Positions 39,934 through 48,924 of a DNA stretch of 64,000 bases are shown piece by piece. The translations under genes were made by a program, and so were the position numbers. The notes under the pieces are model-generated. The model did no database searches and was not told the origin of the DNA. It saw nothing but the letters and a program-made list of their open reading frames with translations. Position 1 is the stretch's first letter. Each line of letters opens with the position of its first letter. This DNA comes from a virus. The stretch lies in the IMG/VR virus record IMGVR_UViG_3300035698_012707, positions 17,343 through 81,342 of that record. One strand, given 5' to 3'.

Positions 39934-40730
39934 TATACATCCCACTCCTCGTCTGATATTTCTGTTACTCTATTGTCTTGATAGTGAACTACTACGGTAT
40001 CATCTGATAACTTTTTATCGTGCAGTGTATAGAAGTAATGGTACTTCTCAGGGATAAGATCGTAGCTCAAATTGCCAGCATGAACTGCCATGCCAAGGCC
40101 TGTCTGTGTAAAGTTCTCTTTAAAAGGGCCACCCAAACCAATAATAGCAGAAGCACACCCCTGGTACAGCTGAGGGAAGCCAATCCCTGTCTTGAACATA
40201 AATATTCCAGAACAAAAGTAAAAGTTTCCTAGCCCACCATCTATGTGACATGGTATTTTAATCTCGGGCTTAACGAGATGCAAGGTTTCGTATATCTGTT
40301 CCCAAAGTGCATCTTCATCTGGTCTTGACCACTTGTGTATTGCTTTCTGGTCGGGGGAAACAACTACGTCCTTATTAGTCTCAAGTATCTCACTCAAGTC
40401 ACCCCTTACGTATAGATCTGAGTCCATCCACATAGCATACTCGGTATCAAACTGCATTCCACATGCTGTTACTTTATTATATACTGGGTGTTGGGTGAAT
40501 AGGCAATGGCCTGCCTGTAGATCACACCCCATGTCAGTAAGTCTTAACATTGACTCTTTGCTAGGAGGCGCATCTTCTCCATACCACATCTTTATCTTGA
40601 CATCTTTATATTTCCCACCGTTTTTTCTTATGGATCTAGCAAGTCTAATCGCATATGATTCATAGTTCTTCGGATGAGGATAAACATTTCTTTCTGATTC
40701 GCATATTGAAAATATTGTATATTTATTCAT
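39933..40730 (-). CDS. glycosyltransferase (GT-A fold, GT8/nucleotide-sugar type)
   Basis: 265 residues. M-W-M-D-S-D-L-Y is the D-x-D metal motif; later V-V-H-Y-Q-D and a G-N-F-Y-F-C-S-G-I-F acceptor region. Transfers sugars, probably to virion glycan or cell envelope. Confidence 0.75.
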   Translation of the reverse strand: MNKYTIFSICESERNVYPHPKNYESYAIRLARSIRKNGGKYKDVKIKMWYGEDAPPSKESMLRLTDMGCDLQAGHCLFTQHPVYNKVTACGMQFDTEYAMWMDSDLYVRGDLSEILETNKDVVVSPDQKAIHKWSRPDEDALWEQIYETLHLVKPEIKIPCHIDGGLGNFYFCSGIFMFKTGIGFPQLYQGCASAIIGLGGPFKENFTQTGLGMAVHAGNLSYDLIPEKYHYFYTLHDKKLSDDTVVVHYQDNRVTEISDEEWDV

Positions 40731-40739
40731 TTGTCTCCA

Positions 40740-41393
40740 TTAGTAATCTAGATACGAGGTCTTATATCCTAGTCTTTGTTTCCAAAATTCAGTACAAGCA
40801 TCATTATTTTTGTTTATTTCGTACCTTTCTATTGTTCTTTTGCTAGCACCCATCTGATAGTTGTGATAGTCTATGCCTTCCATGGGTACCTTCCAATCCT
40901 CTTTCCCATAGTACATTTCTAGATATCTTTCTGTCTGAGCCGGAGCAAAGAATTTTCTATCAGATAGCTTCTCTAATTTTATTTCTACAAACTCGTCAAG
41001 CATGCCAGAAGGCACACAAAATGGTAATCTTACTCCCCAACAAGTCCTAATGCCTCCGCTAGGAGCTGGAGCACTATGCCATTGTATAACGTCACAATGT
41101 AATTTTGATCCCGGAAGATCATCAATGCTAATGGTGTGGTATAATTTGGTATGACTAATTCTCCATTGAATCCCATGTCTTAGTTCCTCAGATAGCGACA
41201 CTATCTTGTCATAGTCCTCGCCGTATACGCCTATATCTATGTCGTGTTCATTCGAAAGATCCCCGTCCCTATAGGCACATAAAAGAGTTCCAGCGTCTAA
41301 CCAGTACTGTACGTTATGTTTTCTAAACACTTCGTCTATTCTTTCTAGAGCTCTTATATAGTGTTCTTGTTCTTTTTGAATCATGGGAGACAT
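40740..41393 (-). CDS. LicD-like nucleotidyl/phosphotransferase
   Basis: 217 residues, AGGAGG upstream. Y-W-L-D-A-G-T-L-L-C-A-Y-R-D-G ... H-D-I-D-I-G is the LicD/fukutin motif. LicD transfers phosphocholine or sugar-phosphate onto glycans. Confidence 0.85.
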   Translation of the reverse strand: MSPMIQKEQEHYIRALERIDEVFRKHNVQYWLDAGTLLCAYRDGDLSNEHDIDIGVYGEDYDKIVSLSEELRHGIQWRISHTKLYHTISIDDLPGSKLHCDVIQWHSAPAPSGGIRTCWGVRLPFCVPSGMLDEFVEIKLEKLSDRKFFAPAQTERYLEMYYGKEDWKVPMEGIDYHNYQMGASKRTIERYEINKNNDACTEFWKQRLGYKTSYLDY

Positions 41394-42410
41394 TTATTTT
41401 TTCCTCCTAGCTGTAAAGCTATAATTAGAGTTCTTAGTTAAAAATATATCATTGTCATAGCATTCAAAGCCAAAGTCTTCAAAGAATTTTCTACTAAAAT
41501 ATATATGTTCAGGGAAAGGATTCATACCCAGCTTTCTTCGGTTGGCTTCGCGCTCTTGCTTCTTGCTCAGGTCTGGTATTTCCATTATTAATATGTTGTC
41601 AGACAGCTTAAGCATGTCTTCCACAACCACCCTGGCATGATCTATGCTCGGGAGGTAATGAAGAACGCCCCAGCATATTGCTATATCAATGTTGCTGCAC
41701 CTTATGTTTGGTCTATTGCTTACAAAGAATGTATGGTTAGGATTGTTTTTATAGGCTCTGTCTATCATCTCTCTGGAGACATCTATGCCTATCGATCCAT
41801 CTTTAACATTAAGATTTTTTAGTATAACACCACTGCCGCATCCATAGTCAAGCACCTTGGAACTATGACATAGCCCAATCTGCCTGGCCATGTAGTCCGC
41901 CATAAGTTTAACGTCGTCCATGCTAGAGTAACCACAGATTTCATAGTCATTCTTTTCACTATTACCAGCCACCCCATCCCAGATATTGTCCCATGATGCG
42001 TTCTTTATTGTGTCTTTTATGCTAGTAGATGACACCTCTTTGTCGTAGGGCACAAAGCGTATTGCAGCGTCCCCATAAGTATGTCTAACATAGTCATAGA
42101 GTTCTTTGAATCTTTCCCCATTCCTATGGTCCTCACACATAGCCAGAATACTAGCACCCGAACTTTTAAACTTCTCTAGATAATTAAACTGGTATAGTTC
42201 TGCTCTATCTACACACTTGAGGCTGGCAACTACATCTCTTCTTTGTTCCCCGCCTACAGAAGCTCCTATGTCTTTGCATTTTAATATAGACTCATCATCT
42301 TGCACTCCCACTACAAGAAGATCTCCAAAAGATCTGGCTTTCTCTAGGTAGTTTATGTGGCCCATATGTAATATATCCCAAGCTCCAAATGTATAAACTG
42401 TTTTAACCAT
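41394..42410 (-). CDS. cytidylyltransferase-methyltransferase fusion
   Basis: 338 residues. N-terminal F-G-A-W-D-I-L-H-M-G-H-I-N-Y-L is the G-x-F-D-x-x-H-x-G-H cytidylyltransferase motif (GCT/RfaE type), with S-S-T-S-I-K-D near residue 135. C-terminal half has V-L-D-Y-G-C-G-S-G-V and I-C-W-G-V-L-H-Y of a class I methyltransferase. It may activate an alcohol phosphate as CDP and methylate the product. The start is the second M of M-W-G-I-M. Confidence 0.82.
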   Translation of the reverse strand: MVKTVYTFGAWDILHMGHINYLEKARSFGDLLVVGVQDDESILKCKDIGASVGGEQRRDVVASLKCVDRAELYQFNYLEKFKSSGASILAMCEDHRNGERFKELYDYVRHTYGDAAIRFVPYDKEVSSTSIKDTIKNASWDNIWDGVAGNSEKNDYEICGYSSMDDVKLMADYMARQIGLCHSSKVLDYGCGSGVILKNLNVKDGSIGIDVSREMIDRAYKNNPNHTFFVSNRPNIRCSNIDIAICWGVLHYLPSIDHARVVVEDMLKLSDNILIMEIPDLSKKQEREANRRKLGMNPFPEHIYFSRKFFEDFGFECYDNDIFLTKNSNYSFTARRKK

Positions 42411-42951
42411 TATACCCCACAATCAGTCCAGTAGGAGTTTTATACGTTTTGTACTCCTTGAACGTGTCTTTTATTATTTGACTTATGCCCTGCCACTTGA
42501 CGCTGTTAGGGCAGTCGTAGTCGTCTACGCATATGACATGCTTATCGCTCAGCATCGGTTTGATTGCTTCGTACTCAGCCATAGCATGATCTGCATCTTC
42601 AGAGCTATCTAACCACACGAAATTAACTTTAACCTTGTTAAGGATATATTTTTTGTGTGCACTAGCTAGCTTTTTTATGCTCTCTACACTGTCTCCCTCC
42701 ATGCCAGTAAAGCGCCTGTCTAGGTCTCTTTCGTGCAGCTCTTCGAAGCACACTGTTAGATTGTCTCCATCGTTATCTAAACTATAGAGCTCCCCATCAG
42801 TAGGTTGCACAAGATGTTTCATAATGTTGAGGCTTGATATGTAAGGATCAAAACCTTCACCCCACATAAACGAACACCCGGTTTCAATGGCTACAATAGG
42901 GTGATCTATCCTATCTTTCCACTCTGCAAATACTTCTTTAAGTTCTATCAT
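42403..42951 (-). CDS. methyltransferase-like protein
   Basis: 182 residues. V-A-I-E-T-G-C-S-F-M, Y-S-L-D-N-D and F-V-W-L-D-S-S-E-D follow a Methyltransf_24-like layout. Function uncertain. Confidence 0.65.
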   Translation of the reverse strand: MIELKEVFAEWKDRIDHPIVAIETGCSFMWGEGFDPYISSLNIMKHLVQPTDGELYSLDNDGDNLTVCFEELHERDLDRRFTGMEGDSVESIKKLASAHKKYILNKVKVNFVWLDSSEDADHAMAEYEAIKPMLSDKHVICVDDYDCPNSVKWQGISQIIKDTFKEYKTYKTPTGLIVGYNG

Positions 42952-43799
42952 TCTATGTGTGTTCCTTTGAATTCTTCTGGTTCTTCTTCCGGATGGAAGA
43001 TTCTAAAGTAAGTTTTGTATGCTTCCCTTACTTCGCTAGCGCCATCAAATCCTGTTATATCTTTAGCTTTATACATCCAATTCTTTATCTGTTGGCCTAT
43101 CTCTCCGTCAAGTAGGATAGGTTCAAACTTGTGCCATGAAGGAAACTCTCCATATATGCCTGTAAGTATTGCCTTGTACTCGTTCCAATGTTCGTTCTTG
43201 TCTGCAAGATTTGGACCACCACCACCTATGTGAAAGTTTCTATAACCTCTATGCCAGCACATGTTGTCTTGTTTTATATGATAGTAACGATAAGGGAGAT
43301 TCTTGACTCTGTTCCCGCCATCTATTACAAGTGTCTCATGAGGGTTGCCAATGTAGTGTATGCCTTCGTTCCATTTGAAAAGAAGAGGCTTCCAGTATTT
43401 ATCGTGAGCATGGTTAACGATCTTTTCTCCGCGCATGCTAATACTATTAGACTCAAAGGCCAACATGTTATAGGGTCCTGCATTATCTACTTCCTCTCTA
43501 ATGTGTTCCAATGCTTCAGTAGAGAAGAGTTCGTCCGGATCTGACACAAGAACCCAATCTGTACCCCCGTTATCTTCTCCAGCATGCTTAAGATAGTTGG
43601 TTCTTTGTGCTGAGAAATTATCTTTCCAAGGGTGTAGGTATAGCTCCACTCCTTCGTAATTTCTTAATGTAAGAACAGTGTCATCTGTACTACCACCGTC
43701 TACCACGACAACCCTATCAACATAGGGCTTAACTCTTTCTATGGCCCTCATAGTATCGTATAGCCTATTCCACGTCATCATACAGTACGTTATTTTCAT
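42948..43799 (-). CDS. glycosyltransferase family 2
   Basis: 283 residues. V-V-V-V-D-G-G-S-T-D-D-T is the GT2 nucleotide-sugar motif, and L-V-S-D-P-D-E-L-F the metal D-x-D region. One of three GT2 proteins on this strand. Confidence 0.88.
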   Translation of the reverse strand: MKITYCMMTWNRLYDTMRAIERVKPYVDRVVVVDGGSTDDTVLTLRNYEGVELYLHPWKDNFSAQRTNYLKHAGEDNGGTDWVLVSDPDELFSTEALEHIREEVDNAGPYNMLAFESNSISMRGEKIVNHAHDKYWKPLLFKWNEGIHYIGNPHETLVIDGGNRVKNLPYRYYHIKQDNMCWHRGYRNFHIGGGGPNLADKNEHWNEYKAILTGIYGEFPSWHKFEPILLDGEIGQQIKNWMYKAKDITGFDGASEVREAYKTYFRIFHPEEEPEEFKGTHIE

Positions 43800-43978
43800 A
43801 TCAAACTTTCCTTCTTAGTTATTGAATCAATAAATTTCTGAAAACGTATTGGATGTTCAGCGTTTTCAATGTCAGCATAATCCATAGTGAGATATCCACA
43901 CCCTTTCCATACGCACTGATAGAATCCACTGCATGCGTACTCTATCCCAAACCTGTGACACTTAGGGCATCTATCCAT
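43796..43978 (-). CDS. small zinc protein
   Basis: 60 residues. M-D-R-C-P-K-C-H and Y-Q-C-V-W-K-G-C. Overlaps neighbours by 4 and 8 bp. Confidence 0.6.
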   Translation of the reverse strand: MDRCPKCHRFGIEYACSGFYQCVWKGCGYLTMDYADIENAEHPIRFQKFIDSITKKESLI

Positions 43979-44171
43979 CGCTGGCTTCCTGTTTCTCTTC
44001 TAATTTACCTATGGCTTTTATTATTTCTTTACGATCATTAGCTTTTGTAGCTCTTGCATTCTCCATTTCTTCAACGTGTTTTTTATAAGTAACTATTTGG
44101 GTATCATAGTATTTTATATTTTCGTCAATATTCACTATCATTTCATCTAAATAATTAGTTGCAATACTCAT
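43971..44171 (-). CDS. small coiled-coil protein
   Basis: 66 residues, GAGGAG upstream, entirely helical heptad-like. Function unknown. Confidence 0.55.
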   Translation of the reverse strand: MSIATNYLDEMIVNIDENIKYYDTQIVTYKKHVEEMENARATKANDRKEIIKAIGKLEEKQEASDG

Positions 44172-45154
44172 TTCTTCTCCTCAAGGCTCTTAAAAAAATC
44201 AACATACCAATCAACAGTCTTCTTAAGTCCAGAAGATAGGTCATATTTTGGCTCCCACCCTGTGCTCTCTTTCATGAGGGTGCTGTCTAGATACTGCTCT
44301 GGTATTTCTTTAAACGTAGATTCTCTTTCGTTTATTTCTATGTCGGGCTCCTTGCCCATGCAAGCAAAAATGTTCTTAACAAAATCCTCAACACTTATAT
44401 GCTCACGAGTTCCAACATTGTAGGCTCTTCCTTTTGTTATATCTATGTTCTCTGCAAGTTTTATATAGGCGTCTACAACATCATCTATATATATAAATTC
44501 TCTTACCATAGCTGCACTGTCATCCCATAACATAGCAGGCTTCCCATCTACTACTCTCCGTATAGTATTTGGTATAATTCTGCTGAGGTTAAGGTCTCCT
44601 GGTCCATATATATTACAACACCGAGTGACAGTAACAGGCATATCGTAGTTATAAGCAAAAGACCTAGCAACAATGTCTGCGCACGCTTTTGTAGCGTCAT
44701 ATGTTGCCAATCCATTTAATCTATCTCCTTCTTTATAGGGGAGCTTCTCTGGCACCCCATAACATTTATCTGTACTAGCTACTACTACCGCTTTGACCGT
44801 CTTAGCATTTCTACAAGCCTCAAGTACATTCCACGTACCTTCGACGTTAGTTCGAAATGCGACGATAGGATCGCGGCTACATATCCTAACTGTAGACATA
44901 GCAGCCAGATGAAAGCAAACATCCACTTCATATTTATTTACCGTCCTTCTTACGGCATGGGCATCAGTTATATCTCCAAAGGTAACAGTCACCTTGTCTT
45001 CTATCGCCAGCTCTTTGATAGCATTAAAGGTACTTATATCCTTAAGCATTCCTATAACATTTGCTCCCATGCTCACTAGTTGTTTTGCTATATTGGAAGC
45101 TACAAATCCATTTATTCCTGTTATCAATACATTCTTGTCTTTCCAAAAACTCAT
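44168..45154 (-). CDS. NAD-dependent sugar-nucleotide dehydratase/epimerase
   Basis: 328 residues. T-G-I-N-G-F-V-A-S is the Rossmann glycine motif; active site S-T-D-K and Y-D-A-T-K; A-S-T-D-K-C-Y-G ... Y-K-E-G-D-R-L-N-G resembles CDP-glucose 4,6-dehydratase (RfbG). It would make a deoxy sugar for the glycosyltransferases around it. Confidence 0.85.
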   Translation of the reverse strand: MSFWKDKNVLITGINGFVASNIAKQLVSMGANVIGMLKDISTFNAIKELAIEDKVTVTFGDITDAHAVRRTVNKYEVDVCFHLAAMSTVRICSRDPIVAFRTNVEGTWNVLEACRNAKTVKAVVVASTDKCYGVPEKLPYKEGDRLNGLATYDATKACADIVARSFAYNYDMPVTVTRCCNIYGPGDLNLSRIIPNTIRRVVDGKPAMLWDDSAAMVREFIYIDDVVDAYIKLAENIDITKGRAYNVGTREHISVEDFVKNIFACMGKEPDIEINERESTFKEIPEQYLDSTLMKESTGWEPKYDLSSGLKKTVDWYVDFFKSLEEKK

Positions 45155-45741
45155 ATCTTCTCCCTTATTTCGTGTCGGCTAGAACCAACCCATTTTAATA
45201 TGTACTTTGTGTCTTTCTCTGTCAGTAAATCCTTGTCCCACACAGTTGTAAAAATATGATCTACATCTGAAGATTTTAAGTACTCAACACTCTTCTTAAC
45301 GCTATCCAAGTCTATATCGTCACCCGCTATTTTCTTATATTTATTAGGGGGTGCCTTAACGTCCATGTCAACATAGTCGACTAGATTATTATCTATAAGA
45401 TACTTTAGCCTGTAGAAGTAGCTTCCATTAGTGTTCAGCTTTACAAGAAGCCCCCTGTTCTTTATCTTTTTCATAAATACAGCGAGGTCATTCCATGTTA
45501 GCGGTTCCCCTCCTGAAATAGTTACGCCAGTAATTTTATCCTTTAGCTTTGAAATCTTATCCAACACATCCTCTTCTTGCAGTAGCTCTCTGTATTCTTT
45601 GTCTGTGTTCGTGAGGAATTTTTGTAGCTCTGGATTGTGACAATATGGACACCTAAAGTTACATCCCTGCGTAAAAACAATAGCTGATATCTGTCCAGGG
45701 TATTCATTTAATGAAATAGATTGGAAGCCAGCTATATGCAT
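45151..45741 (-). CDS. nrdG: anaerobic ribonucleotide reductase activating protein (radical SAM)
   Basis: 196 residues. Q-G-C-N-F-R-C-P-Y-C-H-N is the C-x3-C-x2-C radical-SAM cluster; later S-G-G-E-P. It generates the glycyl radical on NrdD with SAM. Start at M-H-I-A-G-F. It directly follows the separated glycyl-radical peptide (stop and start 2 nt apart). Confidence 0.93.
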   Translation of the reverse strand: MHIAGFQSISLNEYPGQISAIVFTQGCNFRCPYCHNPELQKFLTNTDKEYRELLQEEDVLDKISKLKDKITGVTISGGEPLTWNDLAVFMKKIKNRGLLVKLNTNGSYFYRLKYLIDNNLVDYVDMDVKAPPNKYKKIAGDDIDLDSVKKSVEYLKSSDVDHIFTTVWDKDLLTEKDTKYILKWVGSSRHEIREKI

Positions 45742-45742
45742 A

Positions 45743-45913
45743 TTACTTTTCCTTTTCTGAGTTAAATTTAAACGTTTTTCTGTTGTTAAACTCTTCAGTC
45801 TTGCCTTTGTTCCAGCTCTTAACAGCCCTGAGGTATCCACATACTCTTGAAAATACTTCACAGCTTTGTCTCTTTATACCGCCCCATGTTTCTGCGTTTT
45901 GATCTCTTGTCAT
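45743..45913 (-). CDS. separate glycyl-radical domain of NrdD
   Basis: 56 residues with C-E-V-F-S-R-V-C-G-Y-L-R-A-V and K-G-K-T-E-E-F, matching the glycyl-radical segment that normally ends NrdD (S-R-V-x-G-Y). The upstream nrdD frame stops at TGA 45910-45912 and this frame starts at ATG 45911-45913 in ATGA overlap, with its own AAGGAGG. Normal NrdD carries this segment in one chain, so either two chains assemble (like the GrcA/YfiD repair subunit) or a -1 frameshift at GCA-AAA-TGA fuses them. The Gly is the radical site. Confidence 0.82.
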   Translation of the reverse strand: MTRDQNAETWGGIKRQSCEVFSRVCGYLRAVKSWNKGKTEEFNNRKTFKFNSEKEK

Positions 45914-48900
45914 TTTGCCTCCTTAGTTGTCTCCAGTTCTTTGATTATTCCTTCATCACACTTAGGACAAAACTTATGTTCACCAAACAAGTATCCATGC
46001 TTAGGACATATGCTAAACGTTGGAGTTATTGTAAAGTACGGCAAGTGATATTTTTCACATATGAGTCTTACAAGTTTCTTAAGTGCCGTAGTATCCTCTA
46101 TCTTTTCACCTATAAATAGATGTATTACCGTACCACCTGTGTATTTAACCTGCAAACTATCCTGTGAGTCCAGCACTTCGAATAGATCATCCGTGTGCCC
46201 CACTGGGAGCTGCGTAGAGTTAGTATAGAAGGGTTCTGCACCCTCCTTGTAAGCCTCTTCGTTCGCACAGATTATACTTTTGTCTGTCTTCTTATCTTTA
46301 ATTGCTAATCTATATGCAGTTCCTTCTGCAGGAGTAGCTTCAAGATTATAGTTATTACCTGTTTCTTTCTGGTATTTTACAAGCCTATCTCTCATATAGT
46401 CTAGTACCTTTGATGCAAACTTGTGTCCCCTCTTTGTAGAGATATCTTCTCCTAAGAGATTAATACAAGCCTCATTCATACCTACGAGACCTATGGTTGA
46501 GAAGTGGTTAAACCAATATTTATGAAATCTTTTCTTTACGCTCCTTAGATAGAACTTAGCGTACGGATATAGGTCATTGTCAGCAAACTCTTCTAGCACT
46601 TTTCTTTTTATCTCCAGGCTTTCTTTTGCCTGGTCCATGAGCTTACCAAGGTTCTTCATAAAATCAACGCCTGTCTCTGACGTATGGGCTAGCCTTGGCA
46701 TGTTAATAGTTACTACTCCTATGCTGCCTGTCAGAGGGTTGGCACCGAAGAGCCCTCCACCTCTTAAGGCTAGTTCCTTAGTGTTAAGCCTAAGCCTGCA
46801 ACACATAGAACGAGCATCTTCTGGATTCATGTCCGAGTTAATAAAATTCGAAAAGTATGGGATACCGTACCTAGCAGTAATATGCCAGAGAAGATCAAGA
46901 TTAGGATTATCCCAATCAAAATCGCTGGTAATATTATAAGTAGGAATAGGAAAAGTAAACACGCGACCTTTAGCATCTCCCTCCAACATGACTTCAAAAA
47001 ATGCTTTATTGAACCAGTCCATCTCTTTCTGAAAGTCTCCATACTTCTCCTTCTGTGGCTTACCACCAATGATTACATTTTGATCCTTAAAGTTTGGTGA
47101 TGGGGTAAGGTCAAGCGTTACGTTAGTAAAAGGAGTGTTACCAGTGATGAATACCTTGCCATTTCTCCTAGCCACAACGGTTTCATTGTCAGTATTTGGG
47201 CACCAAATTATGCCATCATAGTTTACTTCATTAACACAATTTATATACGTATCTCGATGTCTTATTATTCTAATTATATATCTATCTTTTTTAGATATTC
47301 CATCAGGCTTTCTAACGCTCACAGTAGAACCATATCCTGCTATAACTGCAACTTCCTGCAAGCCATCAAGTATCTCCTTGGACGTTGTTGTTATCTTACT
47401 TCCTTCATGCCCGTCTCCTTTGATGTAAGTTTCAAGGAATACCCTAGCACCCTCTGTGTCTAAGTGATGCTTAATACACTCAGGTATAGATTTTATGTTT
47501 CCATTACCAAAATATCTTAAAATTTCACGAGTAGATTCTGCATCAAATCTTAAAACATTGCAAGGTCTTCCAAACCCTCGTTGAGTTCTTTCTGTGTATT
47601 TAAGCCCGAGGTTACTACATATACTTTTTATTTCGCTATAATTTTCAGGATTAGCTATTTTTGATTGATATATAGATATCCTTCCAGCACCTCTTAAACC
47701 TTTGTCGTACGTTCCTTCAGACACTACCCAAGCAAGAAGCCTAATTGAATCATCTGACTGTTCTGTGGTTTCACCCGCACTCGAAAGTGTGCCTCTACTA
47801 CCTATGGGTACAATGAACGGTGATTTGAGCTCCATTACAGATTCAACCTCTTCCATAACATACCCTGATCCATTGAACTTCTTTCTGACTACTCTATGCT
47901 TCGGAGAAAGAAGCTGATCTGAAATCCTATTTTTAAGATTATACATCTTCCCTTTGTATTCTCTTGAAAACATCTTTTTTACTGGTAAATATTCTATAGC
48001 TTCCTTGTCTAAATTAAATGTTGCTATAGTGTCTCCAGCATTAACTCCATCATGATACTTCCATCCGTCTGCAGTCAATATCTCAGTGTCCTCTGACATA
48101 CATTGAAACCCTACTCTGGTTGGCACGTTTACGTTGAAGATAAACTCCTGCATTGTTTGCTTTACTTCTTTGTAGGTGAGCTTATCTACTCTTATAAAGG
48201 GTGCTAGTAGGGTATCAAGGTTAGAGAACGCTTGTGCACCAGCTGCTTCTCCCTGCAACGTGTAGAAGAAGTTTACTACCTGGCCTAGCGCTGTCCTGAG
48301 GTGTTTGGCTGGTTTACTCTCTGTCTTTTCCGGAACACCGGTGAATCCTTCTACCAAGAGATCCCACAGATCCCATCCCACACAGTAAACTGATAGGGCT
48401 GATAGATCGTGTATATGGAAGTCTCCTTTAATGTGTGCGTCTCCTATTTCTTTAGGATATATTTCATTTAACCAATATACTTTACTTAGCTCTGAAGACA
48501 TGTAATTGTTTAGTCCTTGTAAAGAAAATCCCATGTTACTATTTTCGTTTACTTGCCAATCAGATTTCTTAAGGTATTGATTGATTAGATCTCTGTTAAA
48601 ACTAGCTGATATTTCCTTTACTCTGTCTTTCTTCTCTCTGAATATAATATATTCTTTTGCAGTCTTATTATAAGGAGAGCCTAATAATATTTCCTCTACT
48701 ATATCCTGCATCTCTTCAACCGTAGGTATGACCCGCTCTTCCTCGTCGCTAGAGAGTTGATGTGCTAACCTAAGAACTTTTACAGTAAGCTTCTTAGCTA
48801 TCTTGTCATCAAATTCCCCCGTTACTTGTCCAGCAGATCTTATTGCTCTTTCAATTTTAGCAGGGTTGAATTTATGAAGTCTTCCGCTTCTCTTTTTTAT

Positions 48901-48924
48901 TTTTTTAAATACCTGCTCTGGCAT
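45910..48924 (-). CDS. nrdD: anaerobic ribonucleoside-triphosphate reductase, intein-containing, glycyl domain split off
   Basis: 1004 residues from ATG with AAGGAG upstream (an ATG 18 bp earlier lies inside that site). An ATP-cone occupies residues ~10-105. The reductase core is split by an intein between R-V-G-F-Q and T-P-F-T-N. It ends after the zinc segment C-P-K-H-G ... C-P-K-C without the glycyl-radical loop, which is in the next frame. Reduces NTPs to dNTPs without oxygen, formate-linked in this class. Once spliced the main chain is ~680 residues. Confidence 0.93.
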   Translation of the reverse strand: MPEQVFKKIKKRSGRLHKFNPAKIERAIRSAGQVTGEFDDKIAKKLTVKVLRLAHQLSSDEEERVIPTVEEMQDIVEEILLGSPYNKTAKEYIIFREKKDRVKEISASFNRDLINQYLKKSDWQVNENSNMGFSLQGLNNYMSSELSKVYWLNEIYPKEIGDAHIKGDFHIHDLSALSVYCVGWDLWDLLVEGFTGVPEKTESKPAKHLRTALGQVVNFFYTLQGEAAGAQAFSNLDTLLAPFIRVDKLTYKEVKQTMQEFIFNVNVPTRVGFQCMSEDTEILTADGWKYHDGVNAGDTIATFNLDKEAIEYLPVKKMFSREYKGKMYNLKNRISDQLLSPKHRVVRKKFNGSGYVMEEVESVMELKSPFIVPIGSRGTLSSAGETTEQSDDSIRLLAWVVSEGTYDKGLRGAGRISIYQSKIANPENYSEIKSICSNLGLKYTERTQRGFGRPCNVLRFDAESTREILRYFGNGNIKSIPECIKHHLDTEGARVFLETYIKGDGHEGSKITTTSKEILDGLQEVAVIAGYGSTVSVRKPDGISKKDRYIIRIIRHRDTYINCVNEVNYDGIIWCPNTDNETVVARRNGKVFITGNTPFTNVTLDLTPSPNFKDQNVIIGGKPQKEKYGDFQKEMDWFNKAFFEVMLEGDAKGRVFTFPIPTYNITSDFDWDNPNLDLLWHITARYGIPYFSNFINSDMNPEDARSMCCRLRLNTKELALRGGGLFGANPLTGSIGVVTINMPRLAHTSETGVDFMKNLGKLMDQAKESLEIKRKVLEEFADNDLYPYAKFYLRSVKKRFHKYWFNHFSTIGLVGMNEACINLLGEDISTKRGHKFASKVLDYMRDRLVKYQKETGNNYNLEATPAEGTAYRLAIKDKKTDKSIICANEEAYKEGAEPFYTNSTQLPVGHTDDLFEVLDSQDSLQVKYTGGTVIHLFIGEKIEDTTALKKLVRLICEKYHLPYFTITPTFSICPKHGYLFGEHKFCPKCDEGIIKELETTKEAK
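47137..48102 (-). mobile_element. intein with LAGLIDADG-type homing endonuclease
   Basis: 322 residues inside NrdD, starting C-M-S-E-D-T-E-I-L and ending V-F-I-T-G-N before Thr, the standard Cys...Asn/Thr splice junctions. Residues ~400-412 (L-L-A-W-V-V-S-E-G) and ~502-512 (F-L-E-T-Y-I-K-G-D-G) of the reading frame are the two endonuclease motifs. The penultimate residue is Gly, not the usual His. The extein junction (GFQ/TPF) is a conserved active-region site. Confidence 0.88.
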
